A stretch of 64,000 nucleotides of DNA. Source: Dryas octopetala (Eukaryota; Streptophyta; Magnoliopsida; Rosales; Rosaceae). A program made the translations under genes and the position numbers. The notes under the pieces are model-generated. The model ran no database searches. It had not been told where the DNA came from and saw only the letters and a list, made by a program, of their open reading frames with translations. The stretch is taken from contig OY992840.1 of NCBI GenBank assembly GCA_963921425.1, forward strand, positions 13,518,501 to 13,582,500, given 5' to 3'. Below are positions 29,859 to 41,978 of the stretch, in pieces; position 1 is the stretch's first letter, and each line of letters starts with the position of its first letter.

Positions 29859-32800
29859 TCAGGGAGTGGCAACATTTTCCTTGGCAAGAGGAGCAATCTC
29901 TTCCCCTTCAACGCCAGGCTCGCCGCCAGCAACTTCCAGGCTTAACAGCATCTTTTCCCATTGTTTGGACGGTTCCTGCATTAAAAACAACATATTTTAA
30001 ATATAGTGATACAATCACTTCTAAGGAGCAGATTACAATTCAAAATTACAAGTAGAACTAGCTGCTTAGCTACTCAGTATCATACTAACCTTCCACGAAA
30101 GATCTTGGGCCATGCAATTCTGGATCATCTCTTTCATGGAAGCAGTACCATAGGTTGCAAGAGCTCTCTTGACATTAGTAGCTATTGCAGTCACATCTGC
30201 TGGATCAACTGCATCACACTATAAAACAGGCACCACAGATACAATTCATATTTTGAAGATTAAGCAGAACAGAGGAATAGAAAAGGTAGTGCAATTGTGT
30301 ATCATAGAGGCAAAGCCAAGTCATTGAATTACTTCGACATTGAAAGCTCCCATTTGAAAGCCTGTAAAACCTTCCTTGACAGTGTCAACAAGTCCACCAG
30401 TTGAGGCAACAATAGGGACCTGCAGTTATTGCATTCAGCACCATTAGAGGAAGTCAATAAGAACCAAGCGGGGGAAAGGGGAATGATCTAGCTCCTTACT
30501 GTTCCATATCTCATAGCATGCAACTGAATGAGACCACATGGTTCAAATCTACTTGGGATCAACATATAATCAGCACCAGAAATAATCATGTGGGCTAATG
30601 GGACATTGAATTTGGCCACTCCGACGGCCTTGCCCGGATATCTCATCTCTATCTGCTTTATCTGACTCTCCATGATCTTTTTGCCAGTTCCCTAATAGAA
30701 TGCATATATATCCTGCAATCAAACTCAACTCTATGCCTACTGCCAATATGGTAAAGAAAGCAGATCCATAAGATACTTACAAGGACTATTATTTGCACAT
30801 CCTCTCCAATGAATTTTGGAATGGCTTCTACTAGAATATCTGAACCTTTCTGCTCCTCTAGCCTACCAATGAAGCCTATCACTGGGATGTTTCTATCAAC
30901 TGGCAGCCCAGCTTCTGCTTGAAGGGCCTCCTTCAATAGAGGCTTTGCATCCAGTACCTGGACATACACAATTCTGATCAGTACAAAGTTTCCCTTCCAG
31001 ATATGTTATGGAATTAAAAATCCTTAGGAGTTACTTACAGTTGTAGCATCGTATTTGACATCTAAGTATTTGTCTGTGGCTGGATTCCACTCTTGAACGT
31101 CCATGCCATTCACAATACCAGTGATGCCTGTCTTACGAATAATGTTATCTAATTCCACACCTTTATCTTCTCCAGAAACAAGTTCCTGGGCATAGTATGG
31201 GCTCACAGTTATAACCCTGTCGGATTCCAATATGCCAGCCTTCATCCAATTGATTTTTCTCCCCTTCACAGGCTTGTTATACCTGCAAACCAAACAATCA
31301 GAAATAAAGAGGAATTATTTGTCAAATCCACTAGTAAATTTTGTTTTTATTCCTTGTCATATTTGCTATATCAATCTGTAGTGTATACCCATCAATGAAG
31401 TCAAAAGAACTCCTAAGTTGGTCAGGCAAATCAAAACGCAAGAAGTCCGCAAAGGGAAATCTGCCCTGGTAAGCTATATTGTGGATGCAAAACGTAACCT
31501 GCCATCATTATCAAGCACTATTTCAGCTTTCATGTAAACAAATTGGCCAGACTCTAAATGATGCTCTTAAAACCCTGGACTTCTTACCTTGGCATTTTTG
31601 TAAATCCCCCTTGGTTTGTAGAAGGTTTTTAAGTAGCAGGGAAGAAGAGCAGTGTGCCAATCATTAGCAATGAATATGACATCCTCTCCTGCAATGAGGT
31701 AACCAAGCATACATCCCTAGTTACACTATTTCTTGAAGTAGAAGTTATACTTTATAAGAACAAGACAAAGATGCACACCATAAGGTCCAGAGAAGTATTG
31801 ATTGCTGTTCAAATTTAGAACCTTTGGTGCCTCCAGCGCAGCCTGAAAGTTCAAAAGAGTCATGAAACACCAAGATAATCTAATTGTTCTAAGACAACCG
31901 ACAACTGCAATGCTTTCATTTCTATTATTTCAAGTGGATAACTTTCTCAAGTTGGAAAAAAGAAAATTAAAGAAATGACATGCCTTGCACAACAAGCTGA
32001 AGCGCAATTGGTTGTCCTTGTAATCCTCTCCTGCCCTAGGCCCATAGATTTTGGATCCAGTTTTACCCCATACCTTCATATTCAGAAAGTCAAGCATCAG
32101 CCAAAGATCCAGTTAAACCCTCATTCATACAATTATTCCAGGAATTTTCAACATATAGCCTTAGACAACAAAAAGAAAATCCCTACCTTCTCAAGGAACC
32201 ATGGATGATCCAGAAACACACGATCAACCCCACGTTTGTAGCAATGGAAGAAACGAACAGTTTCGGTTCTACCACCAACTTCTAACTGCATACATAAAGC
32301 TGCTGATCATTTGGGGAAAAATTTCCAAAGCATACATTACTCACCAAAACATGAATGAAACTTACCTCAACTTGTACACTAGTGTCCCATGCATCTTTGT
32401 ATTGGTCATAGCGTGGAGACACCGTCATAACACGGTGACCATTAGCCTAGACATTGATCAGGCACAAAAATCAGTGAAACTAAACCCAAGAAGATGAAAA
32501 TCATAGAGACCAAGTTGGAGAAATTCACAAACCGCCATAGCTGCAGGGAGTCCTCCAAGAACATCACCAAGGCCACCAGTTTTGCTCCATGGACCAACTT
32601 CAGCCCCCACAAAAACCAAGTTCATTCCATTTCCACATATAATTCTCCCCACAGACCATCTATCACTCTCCATTTTCTCAACCTTCTTCATCGCTTGCCT
32701 AGCAACTGAATCGGGCCGGGTTCTCATCCGAAGCAAATCCAAGTTGCTCAAAGATCTCAGCCCATTGTGAGTCATGGGTTGGTTCCATAGGCCCATCTGC

Positions 32801-32889
32801 CCCAAATTCGTTCTGGTTTCTGACCCTGAAGCTCCATTAACATGATAAGTCCTTGATGCAAAGTTTGAAGTTGTTGTCACAGTTGCCAT
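29859..32889 (-). CDS. GBSS1: Granule-bound starch synthase I (waxy), plastid
   Basis: Thirteen coding exons, all in phase, give 615 aa: 32533-32889, 32366-32446, 32187-32285, 31984-32073, 31779-31842, 31588-31688, 31389-31498, 31039-31282, 30781-30957, 30500-30691, 30333-30419, 30090-30218, 29859-29975. The enzyme (GT5) transfers glucose from ADP-glucose to make amylose and stays bound to the starch granule. An N-terminal region of about 75 residues ([14 protein letters not shown]...) is the plastid transit peptide. The ADP-glucose-binding KTGGLGD starts at K103, and the C-terminal look-alike motif STGGLVDTV is at about 511. Family signatures [28 protein letters not shown] and [11 protein letters not shown] are intact. 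The fourth intron uses a GC donor (AAG|GCATGT). A leader intron precedes the ATG. No lesion is seen, so it should be functional. Confidence 0.96.
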
Positions 32890-32905
32890 CTCTAATATCC
32901 TTGCT

Positions 32906-33314
32906 CTGAAACTCAGCCAAACCAATCAATTAAACCACAGATATTATCATGAATACAGAACAAGATGATGAAGCAAAATTGAAGGACTTTGAGGCTAATC
33001 AGAGATTACTCAAAGAACAGAGATCCAAATAGATGATGAAGCAAAGTGGAAGACTTTGATGCTCATAGGGGTCAAAGATTACTCAATGAAAAGAGACCCA
33101 AAGAAATGATCATAAATTTGAACACAAAAGTGTTTTCATTTATATACCAAAATTTGAAATCACAACTACCCTTGAGAAAATCTCTGAATTTTGGTTGTAT
33201 AGTTATCAAGATAAGAACAAAAATCGGACCCGATCACACCAAACGAACCCATCAAAATTAAAATTTAAAATCAGTTGCAAATTAAGTTAAATTAATTGAT
33301 GAAGTTATACTTAC
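32906..33314 (-). other. 5'-UTR intron of GBSSI
   Basis: Read on the minus strand, donor AACTA|GTAAGTATA (33314) and acceptor GAGTTTCAG|AGCAAG (32906) bracket 409 bp just upstream of the start codon. GBSSI genes commonly have an untranslated first exon. It contains the tandem duplication at 32964-33104. Confidence 0.65.
32964..33104. repeat. Imperfect ~70-bp tandem duplication in the GBSSI leader intron
   Basis: Two units, 32964-33031 and 33032-33104, both run from GATGATGAAGCAAA through 'gactttga.gct' and 'agattactca' to 'agagaCCCAAA'-type sequence, differing at about ten positions. Confidence 0.8.
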
Positions 33315-33315
33315 T

Positions 33316-36300
33316 AGTTCACAAAGGACCTGTGAAGTGATCAGTCAGTGAGTGCCTCTCTCACAGTCTCAGTCTCCGAGTCTCACTCAACAGTTTGAGA
33401 GTGTTGGGTCAGCTTTGGTGGGAAACAGTCAGTGGAAAGTGGGTGATTTCTACTTGCTGAGTGGATTGTCGTACCATGACACGTGGCAAAAAGGAAGCGG
33501 TGACCTCAAGAATGATCACGTGCGGAGATCATTGAATTGCACCGCATGTTCAATTATTGGGACTTGTCACTTGAGTGAGCACTGAGCAAGCTCTAGATTT
33601 TTTCTTGAATCTTGAATGGAGTGGCAGAAACGGCACCGTAACGAGTGCATGCATGAGGGTTCCACTTCCCACGTAGGAAGCAAGCAATCTATTAAACGAC
33701 AACCCTATATTTTGTTTTGTGAAACACTGAAACTGTTGTTAAAAGTAGCTTTCTCTCAGATCTTTATTGACAGCAATGAAGAATATATGGACGGTGGAGA
33801 TGAAAGGGAGGGGTGATATAGTACCCATCACTTTCGTTTAATAGAAAAACAGAGACATCGGGACTTGCTTGATCGTTAAAAAATTTTCCCAAATCCCAAG
33901 TCATTGCTTTTACATTATTTGTTTTCAAGAAATGGCTGGCGTATTAAATTATGCATGGATGATAGATCGATCATTGTTAAACAGCAATCTTTATCATCAT
34001 CGTCATATTGGTAGCTTTTAGTACTAATTAGTAGCTAAAAAATTCAGATGAATGCTCAGTAAGAGGGCCCCTGTTTTCTTCAGCACTTTTTGACTCGGAA
34101 TCTTGAGAGGTGCACATTATATGGTGCTAAATGTTAAACCACTATGCTAATTTAGATTTTAAAAATGGCATGGTTTGGAACCTATCTCTTTCTTCAATTT
34201 TTTTTCTCTGACTATCTCGTACTTGTATAACATTTTTCATGATTCTTTTTTATTTATTATTATTAATCAATAATTGTCAATTGTTCTGACAAAAAAAAAA
34301 CTGTTTATTGTCCTTTATAAGATTTGAATTCAGAAAAAAATAAATTAAATATCACTTGACCAAATAGTTATTGACATTTTCAAGATTCTTCTAATACCAT
34401 AAAAATTAAGAAATGGAGATGGAATAACTTAGGTTACAATGCAAGAGGTTTCATTCTAACCTTCGAGAGTAGGCCCTACGAGACGAGCGGGCTGGGCCTT
34501 GAGAAAGTAGACTCAACTTGGACACTGCTCATGGGCCAATAATCTTCGAGAACCTAATTTGCAAATAAAAAGACTTGAACACAGAGACTTATTCGTAACA
34601 ACAATCTACCAAAACCAGTAGACCACAATTTTTCTTTTTCTTTTTTGTGTAAAAAAATTAGAGTATATTTACATTTCATTGCTAATTTGGCTGAATAGAA
34701 ATTTTTTTTAAAGGCCTTATATGTTTTAATTGTTGGCTTTAGGGTCTGCCAAGGTCAGGCGGCTCCGCCGAGCCCGGGTTCAAAAATATCCAGTCTAACC
34801 CCTACACTACGCAAAAATTTTGGGCCTTTTTGCTTGGACTCTGTTTTAGTTGTTTCTTCTGTTATGGGCTTGTGGGCTCTTATTTTGTATTTTCAGTGCA
34901 TTTTGGGCTCTTTTAAATTTTTAATACAATACTTATTTCGACAAAAAATAAATAAATAGAGCCAACCCCATCAAGCCTCTGCCGTTTTTACAAGCCTACT
35001 TGAGAGCAAGATTTTGCTCTTTACCCTTTAACTTCGAATGAGTAATTCAAACCCGACTTGTTCAATCCATAGCATCTTAATAAGTGGCTACAATGTAGCA
35101 CGCAATCTAATGAAGAACGCTTTAAAGATGAAAGGAGTTGGTTCTGTGGATGCCTTTAGGCACAGGGTTCATACCATCCAGGCATCCACATATGATACCC
35201 ACAAGTAATACATATCTTGTTTGTGATTGTAGGCCATTTATTCCATTTGTGGCTGTGATTTGGTGTGTTTTGGGGATTTGGAGAAGCAAATTACAACAGA
35301 GGCCACTCAATTAGTCAATTGCAAGAAAACGATGTGAGACCAGTGGTGCGCTTAGCAAATCACATGCCTTCTTCAGATTTTTTCTTTACATATTCCCAAC
35401 CCCACTTCTTACAGAGAAAATATCGTACTTTATAATTAAACCTTTTTCTTGTCCACTGGCCCATATTGAAGGTGCAGCTACAATGACATTCAGCCAAGAG
35501 CTAGGCAGCAGGGCCCATACTCGTGTGGCTACAAGTTGTTTGCTTAAAACTTGCGTGGAACAATGGTTGTTAGTTGTCATTACGATTTTTTAGTTCTAGA
35601 TTATAAAACACAAACAGCATACCATACCATTGATCTAAAAGTCTTTAGATGAAGAGTCAAGAGAGGAAGTATGGTCCGTATGGACATCCAAATTCATGAT
35701 GTTTAAGCTCCTATGAAAATGAATCTATGTTTATTTATCATTTCTGAAAAATATAATATCAACATCCCTCAAATTGCTGGCTAAATATTTTACTATGCCT
35801 CAATAATGTTTGTGGTCCGGTTGATCAACATCAAGGACACATGGATATGATCAAGGAAACTCTTCTATCTAAGCAACGGCCAAGGACCAAAACAAACTGC
35901 TTAGCCAACAAATTGACCTAAACAAACCAAACAAAACCCCTCTGTTTCTCATCTTTCTCTGTTTCATGTAAAACAGAGCAATCAACATTCAGCCAACATA
36001 TGAAGCCAAGAATAGAGTCACAATCTAAGAAACCCATTTGGTATTTTCTTATTGTCTGTGTATACAGAACTGAGTCATCTTCCTAGAAGTTTCCTACTTT
36101 CATTAAACTTAGTTTACATATTTTTCACTAAAAACAAATGTGCACACATTTTAGTCATTCTGTTCGAGTCTGCCACCCCCTATTTTGCATCACCTAAACA
36201 ACCTTTCTTTGACTTCTGGTTAAGTAAACAAACCAGAATCATGAAACTACAGCCAACCCAAAGAGTCTTTTTAATTGGGAAATTTGAAATTTATAATAGC

Positions 36301-36762
36301 AGGCTTTGCTTGACAATTACATCCCAAAATCAATTAGTATAACCCTGTTTCTTGATAAGCAATAATACACAATTAAGAAGCTGTCAATTCCCAAACTTTT
36401 CCCAAACCAACTGGAAGCACATGATTAAAGGTTGGCAAAATATGTTTATACAATTCCAAATAATTTCCTCCTCCGAAAGCAAAGCAATTTCGGAAGGACA
36501 AGTTACAGTGAAATACAAACAAAAGCCAGACCATGTCATCACATGTACTGAAATCACAAAGATTCCTCATTCCTAAGATATACCAAAAAAAACACCAAAA
36601 TGACCAAATTGCCAATCACCACCAAAGCAGTAGAGGGCCTAGAAGAGGCTTCAAATTTTGGAATCTAAGAAAGAAAGAAAAGAAGCTGCTTTGCATCTCT
36701 CTGATTTCTAACTTACAAACAATTAAGGGCTCCTCAAACAATAAAAGGGGATCGAGGGTTCC
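33316..36762. other. GBSSI promoter side and long intergenic stretch
   Basis: The first few hundred bases are the GBSSI promoter and untranslated first exon (minus strand). Beyond that I see AT-rich DNA with no gene. Short ORFs at 35122-35580 and 36052-36615 have no recognisable features. The stretch at about 34745-34800 has GC-rich, repeat-like sequence of unknown type. Confidence 0.4.
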
Positions 36763-37347
36763 TCATCTGTGGGCTGTCACCAACGTCTCAATAAACCTCA
36801 AGCCGTCGAATCTTGGCTCGAATTTCTGCTTATCCGACGCCGTATGCGAATTGGGTGCACCATTCTTCATCGCAGCAGAAGAAAATCCCTAATTAAAGTA
36901 CAAAATTACAATTTAAATTAGATTACTTCACCAGAAATAAAACATTTGAATTAGATTAACTAAAACCAACGCACCCTGTACACCCAAAATACGTTTTCGA
37001 GAAGCAAAAATCATGGAAGCGTTTTCCAAAACTGCCCATTTACAACAAGTTTTCTCTTTCGTTTGTTTAAAAAGAGTGTGATTTTTCGAACAAATTTTCA
37101 GGCATAAAGAGATTAAAGAAGGGATTTTTATTTTCATTTTTTGTAAATCAAAGTTCATTGGGACAGAGAAATGGGCAGATCGAGTCGGAAATTTCTATTT
37201 TCACAAAGATATTGTCGTCAATTTCAAAATAAAATCAACATTTTCAGCATTTTTGCGCGTACGCACCTGGCTGGAGGAAGAAGACGATGACAGAGCCATG
37301 GTGGACGCGGCGACCACCGACGCGACCAGAGGACCCGACCCTTTCAT
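36763..37347 (-). CDS. Small conserved plant protein ending FDGLRFIETLVTAHR
   Basis: Two exons, 37267-37347 and 36763-36888, join in phase 0 to 68 aa. The N-terminus (MKGSGPLVASVVAAS) is hydrophobic and followed by a serine run. The C-terminus EPRFDGLRFIETLVTAHR is a motif I recall from small uncharacterised plant proteins. Function unknown. The exon boundaries (CAG|GTGCGT and ATTAG|GGATT) and a TATA box at 37541-37550 support a real gene. The C-terminal motif recurs, diverged, in the ORFs at 38771 and 40847. Confidence 0.75.
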
Positions 37348-37493
37348 TTTGAACTGGGCGACGACGACGACAAAAGACACCGTTTCGGAGCGCCGAAATG
37401 AATTAATTCGAATCGAGATGGGCGAAACCCGACGACGAAGCTCGCCGGATCTCGACCCTTCTTTTCTTTCTTTCTTATCTTCCGTTTGAGAGG

Positions 37494-37550
37494 CTCTCTC
37501 TCTCTCTCTCTCTCTCTCTGCCGCCCGGGTTCGCCTTTTCTATATATATA
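37494..37550 (-). promoter_or_regulatory. TATA box and (GA)n leader of the small minus-strand gene
   Basis: TATATATATA lies at 37541-37550, followed on the minus strand by a (GA)13 run (37494-37519) that would sit in the 5' leader, about 150-200 bp before the ATG at 37347. Spacing is typical of a plant core promoter. Confidence 0.6.
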
Positions 37551-38770
37551 CGCGGGCAGCGGGATCACCTCAAAAACCGCATTTAACGGGATTTTAATTT
37601 TTAATTTGGTTCCGGCTTTGCATGAGATTCTCTGCCGCGCTGGCGCATTTTCATCGGCTGAATCATTCAACGGCCGTGATTGCGTAGCCATCAGATTTGA
37701 AGGGTAAGTGAAGCCGTGACGGTAGGTGCACGATTACGTTGGGTGGGCTGGACAGTAGGTTAGACTGTTTTATTGTAGGCTGGTGGGTCCCACTAGCTTG
37801 GGAATGCGAATAAGGATTAAGGAGGGAAGGGTTACTGGGTTAGGTTTATTTGTTTAAGCTCGACGCCGTTTTAGACTTTAAGTCAGTCAGTCACGTGATC
37901 ATGAATTGGTCTCCTGACTATTTTTAGAATAATAAATTATAAATGTTTTCAATGAATTAATGAAATGTTAAAAAACAAAAGAAATCATCGGAAAATTAAT
38001 TTAATATTAGAAATAATCAGAGAAATATCAAAGATATTCAGTACTTAATAGGGTTTTATACCCCAAGTAACTGGTTATGAAAATATAATATTACAAAAAT
38101 GGTAATTTACTAATGTTTTTTTCTTAAATGATAAATCAATGTAGTGGGAAAAGTAGCACATCATGAAGGAGATATAAGAATATGCCGAAGATTCTTCAAA
38201 TCATCTTTCCGTCTTTCCCATGACAATGGTGCGGTCAAAATGGAATCTGTGACACTTTAGCACCACAGAATTTATTGATTTCTACAATAATCAATAGTGT
38301 ATGAAAGAGAAATAAAGATGAAGCACTATATGTGATTTTCCTTTCTTTCAACCCCTTTGAAAAGGAAGGTCCTTTTGGGCTGGGTCACAAACCCGAAGAG
38401 CTTAACGGGTGGTAACTACACTTGGACAATTGGGCTGGTGCTGGTGGGTTTTTCCATGTCGAAAAAGGACACCATCTTTTTTTCTTTTTTCTTTTAATTT
38501 TTCCCATAATAAACTAAATTAAAAGCTTGCAGGTCTTTTGTTTTTTACCATGCAAGGGCTGTGCCATCCTTGAGTTTTCCCCACATATAATTAATCTCGA
38601 TCTGTTCAAGTTTGCTTGTCAGGCCTTGTGTTTGGGTGAGTTGTGAAAGTTGTGTACGTACGTGACAAGAATGTCTGTTTTTAGTGAATTTGGTGAAAGA
38701 GGCATATGTGGTGCTCTGGTGATGAATTCATTTGCCTCTGCCTCAGAATTGCAAGGCAAGCACCAAAGCC
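37551..38770. other. Intergenic DNA
   Basis: Upstream sequence of the minus-strand small gene gives way to AT-rich DNA with no recognisable gene. An ATG at 38722 (MNSFASASELQ) opens a 19-codon frame that stops before reaching the frame of the ORF at 38771. Confidence 0.4.
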
Positions 38771-38929
38771 ATGAACGCTAAGAACTCGACAGGGAGTGAG
38801 GTTATTACAAGGAGCAAGAAGAATAAGAATGCTGGCAACAATTCATTCCCCAAAGCGTTGGTTAAGGAACCACAATGTCATGCACTTTCTTTTGCACCTG
38901 CCTTCGATGGACTGTGCTGCTTAATTTGA
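38771..38929 (+). CDS. Small ORF with truncated F-x-DGL motif; possible pseudogene
   Basis: The 52-aa frame from ATG 38771 is Lys/Asn-rich and ends LSFAPAFDGLCCLI. This matches the motif of the ORF at 40847 (RFALELDGLHCFETLVSY) but lacks the last few residues. An upstream ATG at 38722 begins MNS like the 40847 protein but is in another frame and soon stops, which suggests a frameshifted relative. It may be a short functional paralogue or a decaying copy; I cannot tell. Confidence 0.4.
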   Translation: MNAKNSTGSEVITRSKKNKNAGNNSFPKALVKEPQCHALSFAPAFDGLCCLI

Positions 38930-40621
38930 AACACTAGTTTCCCACAAAGTTGCTTAGTTAATGTTTACTTTTCAATTACTTCTTTGCTATAGTTGAAAGA
39001 GATATAGTTGATTAGTTCATGATATTAATTGTGAATTTATAAACTATTTTTGTTTGGTTAATTAGTTGATGAATATTGGATGTAGATGAATTCAATTTTC
39101 TGTTATAGCTTTCAGTTCCAAATCATCGATCCCATGTTTTGTCCTTGTTGTTATAAATTGTATGGCACAAATTGGTTCGTTTAAATTAGCTAGACTAATT
39201 AAGTTATACAAGCAACTACATTATGAAATACGTACATAATGAACAAACCACATTATGATATACAAATGGTTTTATAAAAAGAGTTTATATCCATCAAGAG
39301 AATAACCAAAATCTGGAATGGTCACCTTTTTTTTTCCTTTTAAATTTTTGAAGGGGAAAACAACTTATGGGCCACACACTAGCAAAGGGTATTTTATCTG
39401 AAGTGGGTTGGTCTATTCTCCATAGTTAAGTTAATGGGCTAATTGTAGTATTGGTTATTCCTTATATGAAATTTTGAATGCCTTTTTGGCCCACACAAAT
39501 CTTAGAGGGAGAAAACAATCCATCATGTCAAACCTTGGAACACAAGGAAGGAAGTTTCATGGAAGGGAAGAGAGAAGAGTACTTGGAGTTGGTGATAACA
39601 AAAGAAAAAAGAAAAAGAGTACCATTGTATTCTTGTGTTGGACCATTATAATAAAGAGAGAGAAAGTAGACTATATATAATAAACAAAGACTTAGCTTGT
39701 TTCAAATATTGAAGGCATCCCCTCTCATCCATTAAGCAATGCAGTTGTTCAACCCACCTTGGAGGTTAAATGAATGAATGAATGCGGCCCTTGGATGAGT
39801 TTGAGGTTGCGTCATTCCCTTAGCCACCACCAATATTTGTATTGGTCTTCTTCCATCTTTATACATTAGTTGACCCTCCAATACTAGAATAGGCAAATTT
39901 AATTTTGGGGTGCATCTTCTCCTCTTCCTATGGAACAACTGTCTTTGTCCCTTCTAAGACAAGCATATTCAATGTTATTGGAATGAAACCTAAGCCGACT
40001 GGATAGCTATACATGCACATCAAATTTGTAATAGCTAAATAGGTGGATATAATATAATATAAGAGTTTTATTTAGATGTATTCATCTTCTCCTTGTATCT
40101 ATATGTCTGATTACGATATTAACTAGTTTATATATATATTGTTTAACAAGATATTCATGCACATCATATTATATTCTTTGTTGCATCATTCAAATAACAA
40201 GTGGTTAACAATCGATCATCAGGAGCCTACCAATGAACATACATATTTCCTTTAGCACCGTTGATCTTTGCCCGTGGGACCCCCCAACATGATCACTCTA
40301 ATCAGAAAAGATCAAATCCAACGGTGTTGAATGTGCATATGAAATTTCCCAGTCAAAATAGACAAAGTCAGCTGTCAGAAGGACAAGACTCAATTCTTAA
40401 GTGGACCGACAAAGACGGTGCGCGTAGCCAACAAGCTGGCTTGGAATCCAAGATTGGAGTCTTTCTCCCTATACTTTGTATGTCAGGGGTCCACCAGCAG
40501 GAGTCGTCTATACGTGGTCTGTCCAGAGCATCCACGCTACTTCTCGTCCCACGCATCTTAAACCCAAGCCAACAAGGAAAGACACCAACCTCCACTCTCG
40601 AACTTTCCAACCTTCTTCCCC
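38930..40621. other. Intergenic DNA and promoter region
   Basis: No gene recognised. Reading frames at 40261-40716 and 40368-40610 overlap in the promoter of the next gene and look incidental. Confidence 0.4.
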
Positions 40622-40846
40622 TATATATTCACCTTTCTTCAACCAAGTCCTTCACAATCAAACATCCCAAATACCATTCTCTATCAATCTCCATCTATTT
40701 TCTCTCCAAAGTCTAAACTCTTACGAATTTCCAACACTTGGGTTTTCAAGATTTGCTCATCTGAGAATTGGGTGTTCAAGTTTTGGTTCATCTGAGAATT
40801 GGGATTCCAACTTTCAAGTAAAACACACACACAAACAACAACAATC
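40622..40846 (+). promoter_or_regulatory. TATA box and 5' leader of the small protein gene
   Basis: TATATATT lies at 40622-40629. A leader of roughly 190 bp follows, ending in an A/C-rich stretch (acacacacaaacaacaacaatc) directly before the ATG at 40847. CAA-rich leaders of this kind are common in efficiently translated plant mRNAs. Confidence 0.6.
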
Positions 40847-41107
40847 ATGAATTCCATGTTCAGTTCCTTCGATGCTTTGTGTCATGAATTCTTGGGCCAC
40901 ACGGTGAAGACCTCCTTCCCTTTGCAGCAGCAGAGTACTGTCCTGAACAACATGACCAGTGTCTCAGATGCCATGAGTAAAAAGCAAGAGGGTGTCAAGG
41001 AGTCCTTGCCACAACCCCATGTGAAGAAGCAGGAACAGAAGGCATCACCACGGTTCGCGCTAGAGTTGGATGGTCTGCACTGTTTTGAGACCCTGGTCTC
41101 TTATTGA
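40847..41107 (+). CDS. Small protein with FSSFDALCHEFLG start and DGLHCFETLVS end
   Basis: This single-exon ORF of 86 aa has an N-terminal block MNSMFSSFDALCHEFLG, a polar Lys/Gln-rich middle and a C-terminal block PRFALELDGLHCFETLVSY. I recall similar short proteins among Arabidopsis hypoxia-responsive unknown proteins (for example At1g33055-like), so low-oxygen or stress induction is possible, but this is recollection and not proof. A good TATA box and leader precede it. I chose ATG 40847 because it opens the conserved block; the frame continues upstream without another ATG. Confidence 0.75.
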   Translation: MNSMFSSFDALCHEFLGHTVKTSFPLQQQSTVLNNMTSVSDAMSKKQEGVKESLPQPHVKKQEQKASPRFALELDGLHCFETLVSY

Positions 41108-41978
41108 TAGCAGCAGTAACTGGACTTTTAATCAAGATATTCAATTTAATTGTTACACAAAGAAATATTGATGTACCATAATAGATATTCTATAATTCTT
41201 TTAAATTTTGTTGAATTTAAATTTTGATTGAAGTGTTAAGAGGAAATAAGCAAAAATTATACACACAGATTGACAATATACGAGAGGGGGTACTTGGTTA
41301 TTTACTTGACAAGATTTGAATGTCACAACGTTTAGCTATAGTACAATTTGCCATTCAATCAAGAAACAAAGAATTAAAAACTGGGTTGGGTTATAAAGGG
41401 CGCGCAGGTTGCACTTGTAGCCAATTAAAGCACTTTAATTAACCTTGAAAACAAATCTGTGTTATGCCAATCCTTGCAAAAATTGCAAGAGAAAAGCAAA
41501 TGAGAACTTCCTAAAAGTAAAATACAGAATGGGTGGTCATGCCAACTGCCAAAGACAAGGCAACTTTCATAGAACAAGCATGGCAAGTTTGTTTAACGCA
41601 GCTTTCATAAATCTGCAAAACGGGGTTGGTCCAGATTGCTGGAGAGATTTCAGGAGAAAAAGTGTGAATATCAAAGTGAATAAGTTCCGAGTCTTTTTCT
41701 AAAACAAGGCAAAGAACCAAAACACACATGCACTTAGTAGCCTGGAAAATGTACGTGTGCTGGCATTTATAGTTCATAAAACTGCCATACCGCTTCAAGT
41801 AGTTCTATACACCTCCCATTCTCTCTGTCAGTCTCTCCCCCAAAGACTATTGAATGACATTCATAATCAACACAATGTCTTCATCACTTTCAGCAATCAA
41901 TACCATTCAAGCTCAATCTCTGATCACCTCAAAAATCCCTTCAATTACTCCCCTCAAAACCACCCATTCCTTCATCTG
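41108..41978. other. Intergenic DNA
   Basis: No complete gene is seen. From ATG 41874 a 34-codon frame ([20 protein letters not shown]...) has the Ser/Thr-rich look of a plastid transit peptide and stops just before the E1-alpha fragment; see the entry at 41979. Confidence 0.4.

Noticed and set aside
34745..34800. tRNA-like GC-rich stretch with a GGGTTCAAA box
   Set aside because: No A-box at the right distance and no cloverleaf can be drawn.
37344..37691. 115-aa minus-strand ORF overlapping the small gene
   Set aside because: It reads through the TATA box and the (GA)n leader in a different frame, giving an Arg-Glu repeat; it is a shadow of the promoter.
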